DNA of 64,000 nt from Streptomyces sp. NBC_00344 (GTDB lineage Bacteria > Actinomycetota > Actinomycetes > Streptomycetales > Streptomycetaceae), in NCBI RefSeq assembly GCF_036088315.1, contig NZ_CP107996.1, positions 5,105,501 through 5,169,500 of the forward strand, read 5' to 3'. A program made the position numbers and the translations under genes. The notes beneath the pieces were generated by a model that was not told the origin of the DNA, did not search any database, and worked only from the letters and a program-made list of their open reading frames with translations. Positions 51,941-61,971 of this stretch are shown here, piece after piece. The stretch's first letter is position 1. Every line of letters starts with the position of its first letter.

Positions 51941-52438
51941 ATGCCGGAGTCGAACGTCCGTGTTGCCGTGCTCGCCGACGGTGAGGCACTCGCCGCTCTC
52001 GACCGGGAGACCTGGTCGACGCTGCACGCCGTCCAGCCCAGGCCCCGGCCGCCGTATCCGCCCTTCTTCGACGGCGGAAGCGCGCCCGGCGACCATCTCG
52101 TCGCCGAGCTGGACGGCGTCCTGGCGGGCTACATACGGCTGGTGCCCGCCACCCCGCTCATCTGCAACGCGCACGTCCGCCAGATCCAGGGGCTGGCGGT
52201 CGCCCTCCCCGCCCGGGGCCGGGGGGTCGGCAGGGCACTCCTCAGGGGCGCGCTCGCCGAGGCCGGCCGGCAGGGCGCGACCCGGATCACCCTGCGGGTG
52301 CTGGGTCACAACACGCCGGCCCGCGCGCTGTACGCCTCCGAGGGGTTCGCCGTGGAGGGCGTGCTGCCGGGCGAGTTCAGGCTGGCGGGCCGTTACGTCG
52401 ACGATGTGCTGATGGGGCGGAGCCTCACGGACTGGTGA
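51941..52438 (+). CDS. GNAT family N-acetyltransferase
   Basis: 165 residues from ATG 51941. The acetyl-CoA motif A is IQGLAVALPARGRGVGRALL (R/Q-x-x-G-x-G/A), and motif B is LGHNTPARALYASEGF. Likely a small cytoplasmic acetyltransferase; the acceptor is unknown. It is divergent from the TIGR01777 gene with only 62 bases between. Confidence 0.9.
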   Translation: MPESNVRVAVLADGEALAALDRETWSTLHAVQPRPRPPYPPFFDGGSAPGDHLVAELDGVLAGYIRLVPATPLICNAHVRQIQGLAVALPARGRGVGRALLRGALAEAGRQGATRITLRVLGHNTPARALYASEGFAVEGVLPGEFRLAGRYVDDVLMGRSLTDW

Positions 52439-52499
52439 AGCCGGAGGCGGCAGCCCCGGGCCTGCGGTGGACCGGCCGGCGTGCCGGGCGGTCGGGCGG

Positions 52500-53018
52500 T
52501 CAGGACCCGAAGCGCTCCCAGAGGCGCGGGAACCGCTCGGCCAGCGCCTCGTCGTCGAAGTCCGCCGGTGTTCCTTCCGGCTCGGCGGGCTGCGGAGGAA
52601 TCCCGAGGTCGGGTGCCTCGGCGCCGGTGAGCTGTTCGTATGCCTCGTCGGCCGCGTAGCCGAGTTCCTCCCCGTCCCCGTCGACCTCGGTGTCGAAGTC
52701 GTCGAGCAACTCGGCGAGGGCGTCCGGATCGTGCAGCGCCCCCTCGAAGATCTCCCGGCCCTGGCCGATCAGCCAGCAGCGGAAGTAGTCGAACGCGTCG
52801 GCGTCCGCCTCGCCGAGCAGTACGGCTGCCGCGCCCCACAGATCCCATCGGTAGGCACGGTTGTAACGGGTCTCGAAGTACCTGGAGAACTCCAGCACGG
52901 AGTCCGGGTCGAGCTGCAGCAGCCGGTCGGTGAGCAGGTCGGCATGGTCCTCGGGGTCGCCGTCCGCGGCCGCGCGGGTGCTGTCGATGGTCTCCCAGAA
53001 ATCCGTCTCGTCCCTCAC
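52500..53018 (-). CDS. DUF4240 domain protein
   Basis: 172 residues, very acidic. GTG 53018 gives MRDETDFWETIDSTRAAADG; the FW-ID-T-R start is typical of DUF4240. Further conserved parts: LQLDPDSVLEFSRYFETRYN, DAFDYFRCWLIGQGREIFEG and LGYAADEAYEQLTG. The family lies near toxin-immunity and WGR-type proteins in some genomes; its role is unknown. Confidence 0.88.
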   Translation of the reverse strand: MRDETDFWETIDSTRAAADGDPEDHADLLTDRLLQLDPDSVLEFSRYFETRYNRAYRWDLWGAAAVLLGEADADAFDYFRCWLIGQGREIFEGALHDPDALAELLDDFDTEVDGDGEELGYAADEAYEQLTGAEAPDLGIPPQPAEPEGTPADFDDEALAERFPRLWERFGS

Positions 53019-53168
53019 GCGTCCAGCATCATGGTTGGCGGGGTCCGGCGCACGCGGAGCGCCGAGGTGACAGCCGTCTCGTTACCGGGTGGTGTGACCG
53101 TCCGATGATTCACTCGTTTGACGGGTACAGCGATTCCGATCACTCACCCCGAAGGGGCCATCCCCGTC

Positions 53169-55160
53169 ATGCGCATGCCACAACAGCCGGACACAGCGCG
53201 GACCGGCGTCGCCCGGGTGGGCCTGGACCAGGCCGAAGCCGCCCTTGTCGAGCACTACCCCAGCCTGGTGCGTCTCGCCTATGTCACCCTGCCGCCGTCG
53301 CTCGGACGCCACCGCAGGGTGCTCACCGCACACGCCACTGTCCAGCGCGCGCTGCGCAGGGTACGCGGCGGCGAACCCGGGGAGGAGCCACGGGTACCCG
53401 CACAGCGGGGCGGCGCGGAGGATCCCGCCTACGCCCTGGTCAGACGCGAGGTGCTGACCGCTGTTCTGGCGTACGGCAGGCGGCCCCGCTGGTGGCCCCG
53501 GCGGCTGCCCGCACCCCGTACGGTGCGGCCGGTGCTGCCCGCCGTCTGGGGGCTGCGGTTCTTCCCGCGTTCCGGCGGGGCGGACGAACTCGCCCTGGAG
53601 CAGGCCCTGTCCGGGACCACGGCGGCGGCCCGTGCCGCACTGGTGCTGCACCGGATCGAGGGCCTGGGTGAGCAGGCGACCCGCACCCTGCTCACCCGGG
53701 CAGGGGCCACCGACGCGGGGTCCGCACTGCGCACCGCGCACCGCCTCGCCCGGATGCCGGCGGCAGCGGGGGCCGGGGCGCTGCTCCGCTCCGACGAGTT
53801 CGATCCCACCCTGGTGCACACCCGGCCGACGGACCTGATCCGGCGCGGACAGCGCATCAGGCTGGCCAGAGGGGCGGGCGCGGTAGCCGCCGTGCTGGCT
53901 GTCGCCCTGGCGGTGGCCGACCGGGGCGGCTCCTCCGCACCGGTGGCCGCGACCGGGACCCGCGACGGCTCGGTGAGCGCACGCGCCGTCGACCCCGCTC
54001 TGCTGCTGAGAGCGCCCGCCCAGGAGTGGTCGGACACTTCCCGGATCGACTTCACGGTCTGGCCGGCGCGCGGCAGCCGCAAGGACGACAGGGGACTGCT
54101 CGGCCGGGCCCTGAAGGTCTGGGCGAATCCGGCCCGCACGGTGAGAGTCACCGCGACGCCAAGCACCGCGACGGTGCCGCCGGCCCAGCCGCCCCGGCTG
54201 CTCTGGGCGGGAAATCTGGACGGGGCGGCGGTGACCCTGTTCGCCGACCGGGACCGGATCGTCAGATACACCGAGCCCACCGACGGCGGGGGCGCGCCCG
54301 CGCTGGACTTCGCCCGTACGGACGACGCGGATGTCACCACCGGGGCCGCGGTCGTCATCGCCCGCGCCGGCGACAACGCGCGCTTCCTGCTGGCTCCCTG
54401 GGTCGCCGAGTCGGCCACCCGGGACCTGCTGAAACCGGATGCTCCGGCACGCGGGCTCGCTGTCGGCGGCGCGGGGGTCACCGCGCCCCTGGCGCGGCCG
54501 GCGGCGGGGAGTGCCAACTGCCACTCCTGGCCTGCGCTCCAGCTGCGCTCGTCGAGCAGGATCGCGGAGAACCACGCCTTCATCCTCACGGATCTGGGAG
54601 ACCTCACCCCCGTCCATCTCACCTACACCCCGCCACCCGGCGGCGGGGCACCGGCCGGGCAGCCGCGCGAAGCGACCGGCAGCCAGGCGCTGTTGAGCTG
54701 GGCGCACACGGCCTGCTCGCTGAACGGGGTACGCGGCACCGGAGTGCGGGCGGTGAACAACTGGGAGTACGCCCGCCAGCAGCTTCCCGAACACGCGGGC
54801 CGCGCCTCCTGGGTGTGTGCCAGGGCCGACACCTGGCAGGGCCCCGGCCGCGTGTCGGTGCAGCTCCAGCTGCCGGCCGCATCCGATTCGGCGCCCGACG
54901 CGGTCGTCGCGACGGAACGGAACACCGCGGTGTGCAGCCGCTTCGGCCGGCACGTGCTCGCGGACGCCAAGTGGAGATCCAGGGCGGGGCACTGGTATCT
55001 GCTCGGAGCCGGCAGCCGGGAGACCCGCAGGATCGAGGTGACCGGCGGTGTGCACGGCACCGCCGCCGGCCCGACGCTTGCCGTCCGGGCGGGGCAGGCC
55101 AGCCATGCCGTCATGACGGCACGGCTGGCGAACGGGGAGACTCTGAAGGCCCTGGGATAA
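53169..55160 (+). CDS. membrane protein with ECF-sigma-like N-terminal half (paralogue of 13986-15908)
   Basis: About 663 residues. ATG 53169 was chosen over upstream starts because GAAGGGG precedes it and homology to its paralogue begins soon after. Residues 20-60 (ALVEHYPSLVRLAYVTLPPS) and 170-205 (ARAALVLHRIEGLGEQATRT) mirror sigma regions 2 and 4. EFDPTLVHTRPTDLIRR leads into a membrane helix (AGAVAAVLAVALAVA), then the long outer domain: IDFTVWPARGSRKDDRGLLG, LWAGNLDGAAVTLFADRDRI, NNWEYARQQLPEHAGRASWV, GAGSRETRRIEVTGGVHGTA. Similarity to the other copy spans the full length. Separate promoters; no shared neighbours. Confidence 0.72.
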   Translation: MRMPQQPDTARTGVARVGLDQAEAALVEHYPSLVRLAYVTLPPSLGRHRRVLTAHATVQRALRRVRGGEPGEEPRVPAQRGGAEDPAYALVRREVLTAVLAYGRRPRWWPRRLPAPRTVRPVLPAVWGLRFFPRSGGADELALEQALSGTTAAARAALVLHRIEGLGEQATRTLLTRAGATDAGSALRTAHRLARMPAAAGAGALLRSDEFDPTLVHTRPTDLIRRGQRIRLARGAGAVAAVLAVALAVADRGGSSAPVAATGTRDGSVSARAVDPALLLRAPAQEWSDTSRIDFTVWPARGSRKDDRGLLGRALKVWANPARTVRVTATPSTATVPPAQPPRLLWAGNLDGAAVTLFADRDRIVRYTEPTDGGGAPALDFARTDDADVTTGAAVVIARAGDNARFLLAPWVAESATRDLLKPDAPARGLAVGGAGVTAPLARPAAGSANCHSWPALQLRSSSRIAENHAFILTDLGDLTPVHLTYTPPPGGGAPAGQPREATGSQALLSWAHTACSLNGVRGTGVRAVNNWEYARQQLPEHAGRASWVCARADTWQGPGRVSVQLQLPAASDSAPDAVVATERNTAVCSRFGRHVLADAKWRSRAGHWYLLGAGSRETRRIEVTGGVHGTAAGPTLAVRAGQASHAVMTARLANGETLKALG

Positions 55161-55203
55161 ATCCGGACAGAAGTTGTCGGGTAACCGTGCGACGGTGAGA
55201 CGC

Positions 55204-56127
55204 ATGGAGACCGACACACCACTGACGGGACGCATCGCCCTGGTCGCAGGGGCCACGCGCGGCGCAGGCCGGGCCATCGCCGTACAACTCGGTGCCGCGG
55301 GCGCCACGGTGTACGCGACCGGCCGGACCACCCGCGGAAAACGCAGCGAGATGGGCCGGCCCGAGACCATCGAGGAGACCGCCGAACTGGCGACGGAGGC
55401 CGGTGGTCACGGCATCGCCGTACCCACCGACCATCTGGAGGAGAGCCAGGTGCGTGCCCTGGTCGAGCGGATCGACCGGGAGCAGGGCCGGCTCGACATC
55501 CTGGTCAACGACATCTGGGGTGGTGACCACCTGACCGAGTTCGGCAAGGAAACCAAGATGTGGGACATCGAGCTGGCGCGAGGGCTGCGCATGCTGGAGC
55601 TCGGTGTCAAGAGCCACATCATCACCAGCAGTTACGCACTGCCTCTGCTGGTGCGTCACCCCGGCGGACTGGTCGTCGAAGTGACGGACGGGACGGCCGA
55701 GTTCAATCGTGCCTACCGGGAGAACTTCTACTTCGACCTCGCCAAGAACGCACCGATCAGGATGGCGTTCAACCTGTCCCACGACCTGAAGGCGGTGGAT
55801 GGCACGGCGGTCTCTGTCACCCCCGGCTTTCTGCGCTCCGAGGCGATGCTCGACCTCTTCGGTGTGACCGAGGAGAACTGGCGTGACGCGATCGCCGAGG
55901 TGCCGGAATTCGTGATCGCGGAGTCCCCGGTGTTCGTGGCGCGGGCGGTGGCTGCGATCGCCGCGGACGCCGAACGGGCGCGCTGGAACGGCCAGTCGCT
56001 GTCCAGCGGACAGCTGGCGAAGGAGTACGGCTTCACCGACGTGGACGGGAGCCGGCCGGATGCCTGGGGCTACTTCACGGACGTGGTGCTCGGCGACAAG
56101 GACGCTCCGGCCGGCGACTACCGCTGA
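55204..56127 (+). CDS. SDR-family oxidoreductase with altered active-site Tyr
   Basis: 307 residues from ATG 55204. The cofactor motif LVAGATRGAGRAIAVQLGAA is intact, as is DILVNDIWGGDHLTEF (variant of NNAG) and the Ser region HIITSSYALPLLVRHPGG. At the YxxxK position the sequence is NFYFDLAKNA: Phe stands four residues before the Lys, with a Tyr one place earlier. It may be a shifted active site or a loss of classical chemistry. The protein is longer than classical SDRs, with a C-terminal extension (GYFTDVVLGDKDAPAGDYR). It lies 43 bases behind the sigma-like gene on the same strand. Confidence 0.85.
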   Translation: METDTPLTGRIALVAGATRGAGRAIAVQLGAAGATVYATGRTTRGKRSEMGRPETIEETAELATEAGGHGIAVPTDHLEESQVRALVERIDREQGRLDILVNDIWGGDHLTEFGKETKMWDIELARGLRMLELGVKSHIITSSYALPLLVRHPGGLVVEVTDGTAEFNRAYRENFYFDLAKNAPIRMAFNLSHDLKAVDGTAVSVTPGFLRSEAMLDLFGVTEENWRDAIAEVPEFVIAESPVFVARAVAAIAADAERARWNGQSLSSGQLAKEYGFTDVDGSRPDAWGYFTDVVLGDKDAPAGDYR

Positions 56128-56132
56128 TCACT

Positions 56133-56179
56133 GCTGATCAGCCGAGCGGACCGGCCCTGCGGTCCGCTCGGCGATCAGC
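56133..56179 (+). terminator. terminator behind the SDR gene
   Basis: Arms of about 20 bp (56133-56153 and 56160-56179) with one bulged A and loop GCCCTG start five bases after the stop. Confidence 0.75.
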
Positions 56180-56474
56180 GGTACGGCCGGGCCGGGCACG
56201 GCCACGATCGGGTCGGTTAGTTCAACAAAAAGTTGAATATTTGCGTATATGCCGGGAATCGTTGACAGGGTCATGCAGAGACCCATTGAATATCTCATAG
56301 TGAAAATCAAAATCCACATGGTGGAAATTGAGTGCTGTCTCGCGTACGTGCGAGGGCTTCTTCCCCTCCACCACCCGTTCATGCGGCCGTCCCGTCCTGC
56401 CCACTGCCCTGTCGCCGGGCGGAGCTGTCCGTTCACGCGGTCGATCACGGCTGCCTGAGGAGGTTCTTCACCCC
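56180..56474. other. A+T-rich regulatory region of the DUF3311/symporter operon
   Basis: The stretch holds no supported gene. Together with the hairpin it makes up nearly 350 bases. The left half is A+T-rich with the palindrome above and TTGACAGGG at 56263, a possible -35. The right half returns to high GC and ends in GAGGAGG, the ribosome site of the next gene. Confidence 0.5.
56221..56237. promoter_or_regulatory. palindromic operator upstream of the symporter operon
   Basis: TTCAAC-AAAAA-GTTGAA is a perfect 6-bp inverted repeat in an A+T-rich patch (56219-56340) unusual for this genome. The type is like IclR- or GntR-family operators. It lies 240 bases before DUF3311. Confidence 0.5.
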
Positions 56475-56675
56475 ATGAAACCCATCCACGCGCTCGGCGC
56501 GGTCCCGTTCATCGGGATTCTGGGCGGCATCTTCGTCGCCAACCGGGTCACGCCCTACGTCCTGGGGATGCCGTTCATCCTTTTCTGGCTGGTCATGTGG
56601 GTCGCACTGAGCTCGGCGTCGATGGCCGTCGTCTACCGGCTGGACCCGGCGAACCGCGAGGAGCGCACGTCATGA
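56475..56675 (+). CDS. DUF3311 small membrane protein
   Basis: 66 residues from ATG 56475 with GAGGAGG upstream. Two membrane helices (LGAVPFIGILGGIFVANRVT, FILFWLVMWVALSSASMAVV). DUF3311 proteins occur just ahead of sodium-solute symporters and are thought to be their small partner. The stop overlaps the symporter start as ATGA. Confidence 0.9.
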   Translation: MKPIHALGAVPFIGILGGIFVANRVTPYVLGMPFILFWLVMWVALSSASMAVVYRLDPANREERTS

Positions 56676-58183
56676 CCGCCCTCGCAGTCATCCTGGTGTT
56701 TCTCGCGGCGGCCATGGGACTCGGGCTGCGCGCCCGGAGCGGCAAGGACATGGACCTGGAGCAGTGGTCTGTCGGAGGCCGGGGGTTCGGCACCACCTTC
56801 GTCTTCCTGCTGCTCGCCGGCGAGATCTACACGACGTTCACGTTCCTCGGCGCCTCGGGCTGGGCCTACGGCAAGGGCGCTCCGGCGCTCTACATCCTGT
56901 GTTACGGCTCGCTCGCGTACGTCATGTCGTACTGGCTGCTGCCGCCCATCTGGCGCTACGCCAAGGAACACCGCCTGATCTCTCAGTCGGACTTCTTCGT
57001 GGCCAAGTACCGGAGTCCGCTGCTGGGGGCGCTGGTGGCTCTGGTGGGAGTCGTCGCGATGGTCCCGTATCTCGTCCTGCAGCTGAAGGGGCTGGGGATC
57101 ATCGTCTCCGTGTCCTCGTACGGCCATATCCCGTCGCACTGGGCGGTCATCATCGGCACCGTCGTGCTGACCGGGTACGTGACGATCTCCGGCATCCACG
57201 GATCGGCGTGGACGGCGCTGCTCAAGGACATCACCATCCTGCTCGTCGTCCTGGCCATCGGCATCTATCTGCCGGTGCACTACTTCGGAGGCATCGGCGG
57301 GATGTTCCACGCGGTCGACGCCGCTCAGCCGCACTTCCTCACGCTGCCCTCCAGCGGGATGAGCCCCGCGTGGTTCGCCTCCACGGTGCTGCTGTCGGCG
57401 ATCGGGTTCTACATGTGGCCGCATTCCTTCAGTGCTTCCTACACCGCTCAGAACGAGAAGGTCTTCCGGCGCAACGCGATCTTCATGCCGCTGTACCAGC
57501 TGATCCTTCTCTTCGTGTTCTTCGCCGGTTTCACCGCCATCCTGGTGGTGCCAGGACTGAAGGGTGCGGACGCGGACCTGTCACTCTTGCGGATCTCCAC
57601 GGCGTCCTTCCCCCCGTGGATCGTCGGCATCGTCGGAGGAGCCGGTCTGCTCACCGCCCTGGTCCCCGGCTCGCTGCTGCTGATGACATCGGCGACCTGC
57701 CTCGCGAAGAATGTGTACCTGCTGGCCCGCCCCCGGACGACGGACGCGCAGGTCGCACAGCTCGCCAAGCTGCTCGTCCCGGTACTCGCCCTGGTCTCCC
57801 TGTACTTCACCTTCAACGGGGGCAGCTCCCTGGTCTCCCTGCTCCTCATGGGATACGCCCTGGTGACGCAGCTCTTCCCGGCGGTGCTGGCGAGTCTGTT
57901 CCGCCGTCGGCAGGTCACCAGGCAGGGCGCGGCCGCGGGCATCGTCGTGGGCGTGGCCACCGTCGCATGGAGCACCATCTCCGGCGCCACGGTGGGGAGC
58001 CTGACGCCCGCACTGCCCCAGGCGGTCAAGGACCTCAACGTCGGAATCATCGCGCTGCTGCTGAACTGCGTGGTGACGATCGCGGTGTCGGCCGCCACCC
58101 GCGAGCGGGAGCCGGCCCACTCGGTTCCGGCGGAACCCGGACCGGGCACCGCGGCCCTCGAGGCAGGCGCGGATCTGCGCTGA
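56672..58183 (+). CDS. sodium:solute symporter family transporter
   Basis: 503 residues; ATG 56672 overlaps the DUF3311 stop. About 13 helices in the SSS pattern. LEQWSVGGRGFGTTFVFLLL and GEIYTTFTFLGASGWAYGKG are the N-terminal signature, with IGFYMWPHSFSASYTAQNEK in the middle and LLTALVPGSLLLMTSATCLA near the sodium site. It takes up an organic solute with sodium; relatives with DUF3311 often carry carboxylates or urea-like solutes. Translationally coupled to its small partner. Confidence 0.93.
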   Translation: MTALAVILVFLAAAMGLGLRARSGKDMDLEQWSVGGRGFGTTFVFLLLAGEIYTTFTFLGASGWAYGKGAPALYILCYGSLAYVMSYWLLPPIWRYAKEHRLISQSDFFVAKYRSPLLGALVALVGVVAMVPYLVLQLKGLGIIVSVSSYGHIPSHWAVIIGTVVLTGYVTISGIHGSAWTALLKDITILLVVLAIGIYLPVHYFGGIGGMFHAVDAAQPHFLTLPSSGMSPAWFASTVLLSAIGFYMWPHSFSASYTAQNEKVFRRNAIFMPLYQLILLFVFFAGFTAILVVPGLKGADADLSLLRISTASFPPWIVGIVGGAGLLTALVPGSLLLMTSATCLAKNVYLLARPRTTDAQVAQLAKLLVPVLALVSLYFTFNGGSSLVSLLLMGYALVTQLFPAVLASLFRRRQVTRQGAAAGIVVGVATVAWSTISGATVGSLTPALPQAVKDLNVGIIALLLNCVVTIAVSAATREREPAHSVPAEPGPGTAALEAGADLR

Positions 58184-58196
58184 GCACCCGGACCGC

Positions 58197-59168
58197 TCAG
58201 CGGTACAGGGCCGCGGCTCTCGCCGTCGCACCGGCGAAGCGATCGCGCAGCTCCGCCGGTCCGAGGATCTCCGCATCCGGGCCCAGCGCGAGCAGCTGGC
58301 CGTACGCCACATCCAGCGACTCGACGGGCAGGGCGACGGTCACCCTGCCCAGCGAGTCCGCGGCTGCGGCGGACGCCAGCGCCTCGCGCGCGGCCTCGCC
58401 GTCCACGGCGTACGGGAGCCTGGCGGCTCCAGCCGCCGAGAGCCGGACCTCGACCTCCGCACGGAGGATCGACCGGGCGAACGCGGCCGCCTGCCGCTCC
58501 CAGAAGGCGGGGAGATCGAAGCTGTCGTCGCGCACGAACCGGTCGTCGCCGGAGACCTCCACCGTGCTGAAGCGCTCGACACGGTAGACCCGGAAGTCCT
58601 CGTCCGCGCGGGCACAGAGATACCAGACACCGGCCTTCAGCACGAGGCCGTACGGATCGAGAACGCGCTGCACACCGGATCCGTCCCGGCGGTCGTACCG
58701 GGCGCGGACCCGGCGGTCGGACCAGACCGCGTCGGCGAGCGGCGGAAGCAGCTCCGGTGTCTCCGGCTCCTGATACCAGCCGGGTGCGTCCAGGTGGAAG
58801 CGCTGGGACGCGGACGACGACGCGTCGCGAAGAGAGGGGAGGAGAGCCGCCGAGACCTTCAGGCGTGCGGCCGAAGCGGCGTCGGCGAGGCCCATCTGCC
58901 GCAGCGCGCCCGGAACCCCGGAGAGGAAGAGGGCTTCGGCCTCGGGACGCGCGAGACCGGTGAGCCTGGTGCGGTAGCCGGCGGTCAGGCGGTACCCACC
59001 GGACCGGCCACGCTCCGCGTACACCGGGATCCCGGCTTCGGAGAGCGACAGCGCATCACGGGTGACGGTGCGCTCGGACACCTCGAGCTCCTGCGCCAGC
59101 TCGGCTGCCGTCATCATCGGCCGGGACTGGAGCAGGAGCACCATCTTGATCAGGCGGGCGGCGCGCAT
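58197..59168 (-). CDS. YafY-type WYL-domain transcriptional regulator
   Basis: 323 residues from ATG 59168. N-terminal helix-turn-helix of DeoR type: ARLIKMVLLLQSRPMMTAAE, LAQELEVSERTVTRDALSLS. The middle WYL domain reads LDPYGLVLKAGVWYLCARAD with FRVYRVERFSTVEV. The C-terminal WCX part ends GPAELRDRFAGATARAAALY. WYL domains bind nucleic acid or a small ligand. Convergent with the symporter gene, 13 bases apart. Confidence 0.92.
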   Translation of the reverse strand: MRAARLIKMVLLLQSRPMMTAAELAQELEVSERTVTRDALSLSEAGIPVYAERGRSGGYRLTAGYRTRLTGLARPEAEALFLSGVPGALRQMGLADAASAARLKVSAALLPSLRDASSSASQRFHLDAPGWYQEPETPELLPPLADAVWSDRRVRARYDRRDGSGVQRVLDPYGLVLKAGVWYLCARADEDFRVYRVERFSTVEVSGDDRFVRDDSFDLPAFWERQAAAFARSILRAEVEVRLSAAGAARLPYAVDGEAAREALASAAAADSLGRVTVALPVESLDVAYGQLLALGPDAEILGPAELRDRFAGATARAAALYR

Positions 59169-59209
59169 GCTCACAGCATGCACGCCGCCACTGACATCGG
59201 ACCCGGCGA

Positions 59210-61873
59210 TCAGACGCCGTAGCGGGCCCTTGCCTCCTTCACGGCCGAGACCGGGACCTCGCCCCGCTTGGCGAGTGCGGCGAGAGCGGCGACCACGATC
59301 GACTGCGCGTCGACACCGAAGTGCCTGCGGGCGGCCTCCCGGGTGTCGGAGAGGCCGAAGCCGTCGGTGCCGAGCGAGGAGTAGTCCTGCTCGACCCACT
59401 GGCTGATCTGGTCCGGCACCTGCCGCATCCAGTCGCTCACCGCGAGCACCGGTCCGGGGGCACCGGCCAGCGCCTGGGTGACGTACGGCGTGCGCTGCTC
59501 GCCGTTGAGCAGTGCCTCGTCCGCGGCCATCGCGTCGCGGCGCAGCTCACCCCAGGAGGTCGCGGACCAGACGTCACCGGTGACACCCCAGTCGTCGGCG
59601 AGAAGCTGCTGCGCCTCGAGGGCCCAGTGGATCGCCGTACCAGAGGCGAGCAACTGGATGTGCGGGGCGCCCTCGGCGGCCGCGCCGTCCTTGAAGCGGT
59701 ACAGACCGCGGACGATGCCCTCCTCGGCTCCCTCGGGCATCGCGGGCTGCTGCTTCGGCTCGTTGTAGACCGTCAGGTAGTAGAAGACGTTCTCGGCGTC
59801 GGGCCCGTACATCCGGCGCAGACCGTCCTTGACGATCACCGCGATCTCGAAGGCGAAGGCCGGGTCGTAGTTGAGCGCCGCGGGGTTGGTGGCGGCGATC
59901 AGATGCGAATGGCCGTCCGCGTGCTGCAGTCCCTCACCGGTCAGGGTGGTGCGCCCGGCGGTCGCACCGACGATGAAGCCGCGGCCGAGCTGGTCGGCGA
60001 GCTGCCACATCTGGTCGGCGGTGCGCTGCCAGCCGAACATCGAGTAGAAGATGTAGAAGGGAATCATCGGCTCGCCGTGCGTGGCGTACGACGTGGCGGC
60101 GGCGATGAAGTCGGCCATGGCGCCGGCCTCGGTGATCCCCTCGTTGAGGATCTGGCCGTTCGTGGCTTCCTTGTAGTACATCAGCTGGTCGCGGTCGACC
60201 GGGTCGTACGTCTGCCCGAGCGGCGAATAGATGCCTGCCGAGGGGAACAGCGACTCCATACCGAAGGTACGGGCCTCGTCGGGGACGATCGGCACCCAGC
60301 GTTTGCCGGTCTCCTTGTCCCGCATCAGATCCTTCATCAGCCGGACGAAGGCCATGGTGGTGGCCATCTCCTGCTGACCCGAACCCTTGATGAGGGCCTT
60401 GAACGCCCGCTCCTCGGGCTCCGGAAGGACCACCTGGTGCACCCGGCGGGCCGGGGCGGGGCCGCCGAGCTCCGCGCGGCGCTCCTGGAGGTAGCGGACT
60501 TCGGGGGAGTCGGCACCGGGGTGGCCGTAGGGCACCAGGCCCTCGTCGAGCCTGGCGTCCGGGATCGGCAGGTCCAGCAGGTCGCGCATCACGCGGAACT
60601 GCTTGCCGTCGAGCTTCTTCATCTGGTGGTTGGCATTGCGCGACTCGAAGCCCTCACCGAGAGTGTGGCCCTTCACCGTCTGCGCCAGGATCACGGTCGG
60701 CGCGCCCTTGAACTCGACGGCCGCCCTGTACGCCGCGTACACCTTGCGGGCCTCGTGGCCACCGCGCGAGGAGTGGAAGCACTCGGCGATCTTGGCGTCG
60801 GTGAGCACCTTGGCCAGCTCGGCCAGCGCGGGCTCGGCTCCGAAGAAGTGCTCACGGATGTAGGCCACATCGCGCGTGGCGTACGTCTGGAACTGCGCGT
60901 CCGGCACCTCGCGCAGGCGGCGCACCAGTGCGCCCTTCGTGTCGAGCTGGAACAGCTCGTCCCAGGCGGAGCCCCAGAGCGTCTTGATGACGTTCCAGCC
61001 GGCCCCGCGGAACTGGGCTTCCAGCTCCTGCACCACACGGAAGTTGGCGCGTACCGGGCCGTCGAGGCGCTGCAGGTTGCAGTTGATGACGAAGGTCAGG
61101 TTGTCGAGCTTCTCGCGGGCCGCGAGCGTCAGTGCCGTGGTCGACTCGGGCTCGTCCATCTCGCCGTCGCCGAGGAACGCCCAGACATGCGAGTTCGAGG
61201 TGTCCTTGATTCCCCGGCCTGCCAGATAGCGGTTGAACCGCGCCTGGTAGATCGAGGAGATCGGGCCGAGGCCCATGGAGACGGTGGGGAACTCCCACAG
61301 CCAGGGCAGCCGGCGCGGGTGCGGGTAGGACGGCAGTCCCTCGCCGCCCGCCTCCTGGCGGAAGTTGTCGAGCTGCTGCTCGCTCAGGCGTCCGTCGAGG
61401 AAGGCGCGGGCGTAGATACCGGGGGACGCATGGCCCTGGATGTAGAGCTGGTCGCCCGACCCACCCTCCTTGCCGCGGAAGAAGTGGTTGAAGCCGGTTT
61501 CGTACAGCCAGGCGGCGGAGGCGAAGGTGGCTATATGGCCGCCGACGCCGAAGCGCGAGCCGCGGGTGACCATCGCGGCCGCGTTCCAGCGGTTCCAGGC
61601 GGTGATCCGGCTCTCCATCGCCTCGTCACCGTCGAAGACGGGCTCGGCGGAAGTCGGGATGGTGTTGACGTAGTCGGTCTCCAGCAGCTTGGGCAGCGCG
61701 AGACCGGCGCCGTCGGCCCGCTCCAGCGTGCGGCGCATCAGATATGCGGCACGGTGGGGGCCTGCGGCCTTGGTTACGGCGTCGAGGGAAGCCGCCCATT
61801 CGGCAGTCTCCTCCGGGTCGCGGTCCGGGAGCTGGTCCAGCTCGCTCGGAAGCTTGCCTACGGGGTCGGTCAT
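59210..61873 (-). CDS. aceE: pyruvate dehydrogenase E1 component, homodimeric type
   Basis: 887 residues from ATG 61873. It is the single-chain E1 of the actinobacterial pyruvate dehydrogenase complex. Motifs: [40 protein letters not shown], the thiamine-diphosphate motif [20 protein letters not shown] ending in [13 protein letters not shown], and the C-terminal transketolase part IIGVTAG-like [20 protein letters not shown]. It decarboxylates pyruvate and passes the acetyl group to lipoylated E2. E2 and E3 are not in the window. A 17-bp palindrome 100 bases upstream and a GntR gene on the same strand suggest regulation. Confidence 0.97.
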   Translation of the reverse strand: MTDPVGKLPSELDQLPDRDPEETAEWAASLDAVTKAAGPHRAAYLMRRTLERADGAGLALPKLLETDYVNTIPTSAEPVFDGDEAMESRITAWNRWNAAAMVTRGSRFGVGGHIATFASAAWLYETGFNHFFRGKEGGSGDQLYIQGHASPGIYARAFLDGRLSEQQLDNFRQEAGGEGLPSYPHPRRLPWLWEFPTVSMGLGPISSIYQARFNRYLAGRGIKDTSNSHVWAFLGDGEMDEPESTTALTLAAREKLDNLTFVINCNLQRLDGPVRANFRVVQELEAQFRGAGWNVIKTLWGSAWDELFQLDTKGALVRRLREVPDAQFQTYATRDVAYIREHFFGAEPALAELAKVLTDAKIAECFHSSRGGHEARKVYAAYRAAVEFKGAPTVILAQTVKGHTLGEGFESRNANHQMKKLDGKQFRVMRDLLDLPIPDARLDEGLVPYGHPGADSPEVRYLQERRAELGGPAPARRVHQVVLPEPEERAFKALIKGSGQQEMATTMAFVRLMKDLMRDKETGKRWVPIVPDEARTFGMESLFPSAGIYSPLGQTYDPVDRDQLMYYKEATNGQILNEGITEAGAMADFIAAATSYATHGEPMIPFYIFYSMFGWQRTADQMWQLADQLGRGFIVGATAGRTTLTGEGLQHADGHSHLIAATNPAALNYDPAFAFEIAVIVKDGLRRMYGPDAENVFYYLTVYNEPKQQPAMPEGAEEGIVRGLYRFKDGAAAEGAPHIQLLASGTAIHWALEAQQLLADDWGVTGDVWSATSWGELRRDAMAADEALLNGEQRTPYVTQALAGAPGPVLAVSDWMRQVPDQISQWVEQDYSSLGTDGFGLSDTREAARRHFGVDAQSIVVAALAALAKRGEVPVSAVKEARARYGV

Positions 61874-61971
61874 GATCGCCGCCTTCCGGACAGAACAGGG
61901 GTGAAGAAAAGGCCCGGTCTGGCAGGACAGGGCGACGGGCTGGGTGAAGCCCGCCGTCGACTTTAAGTCGC

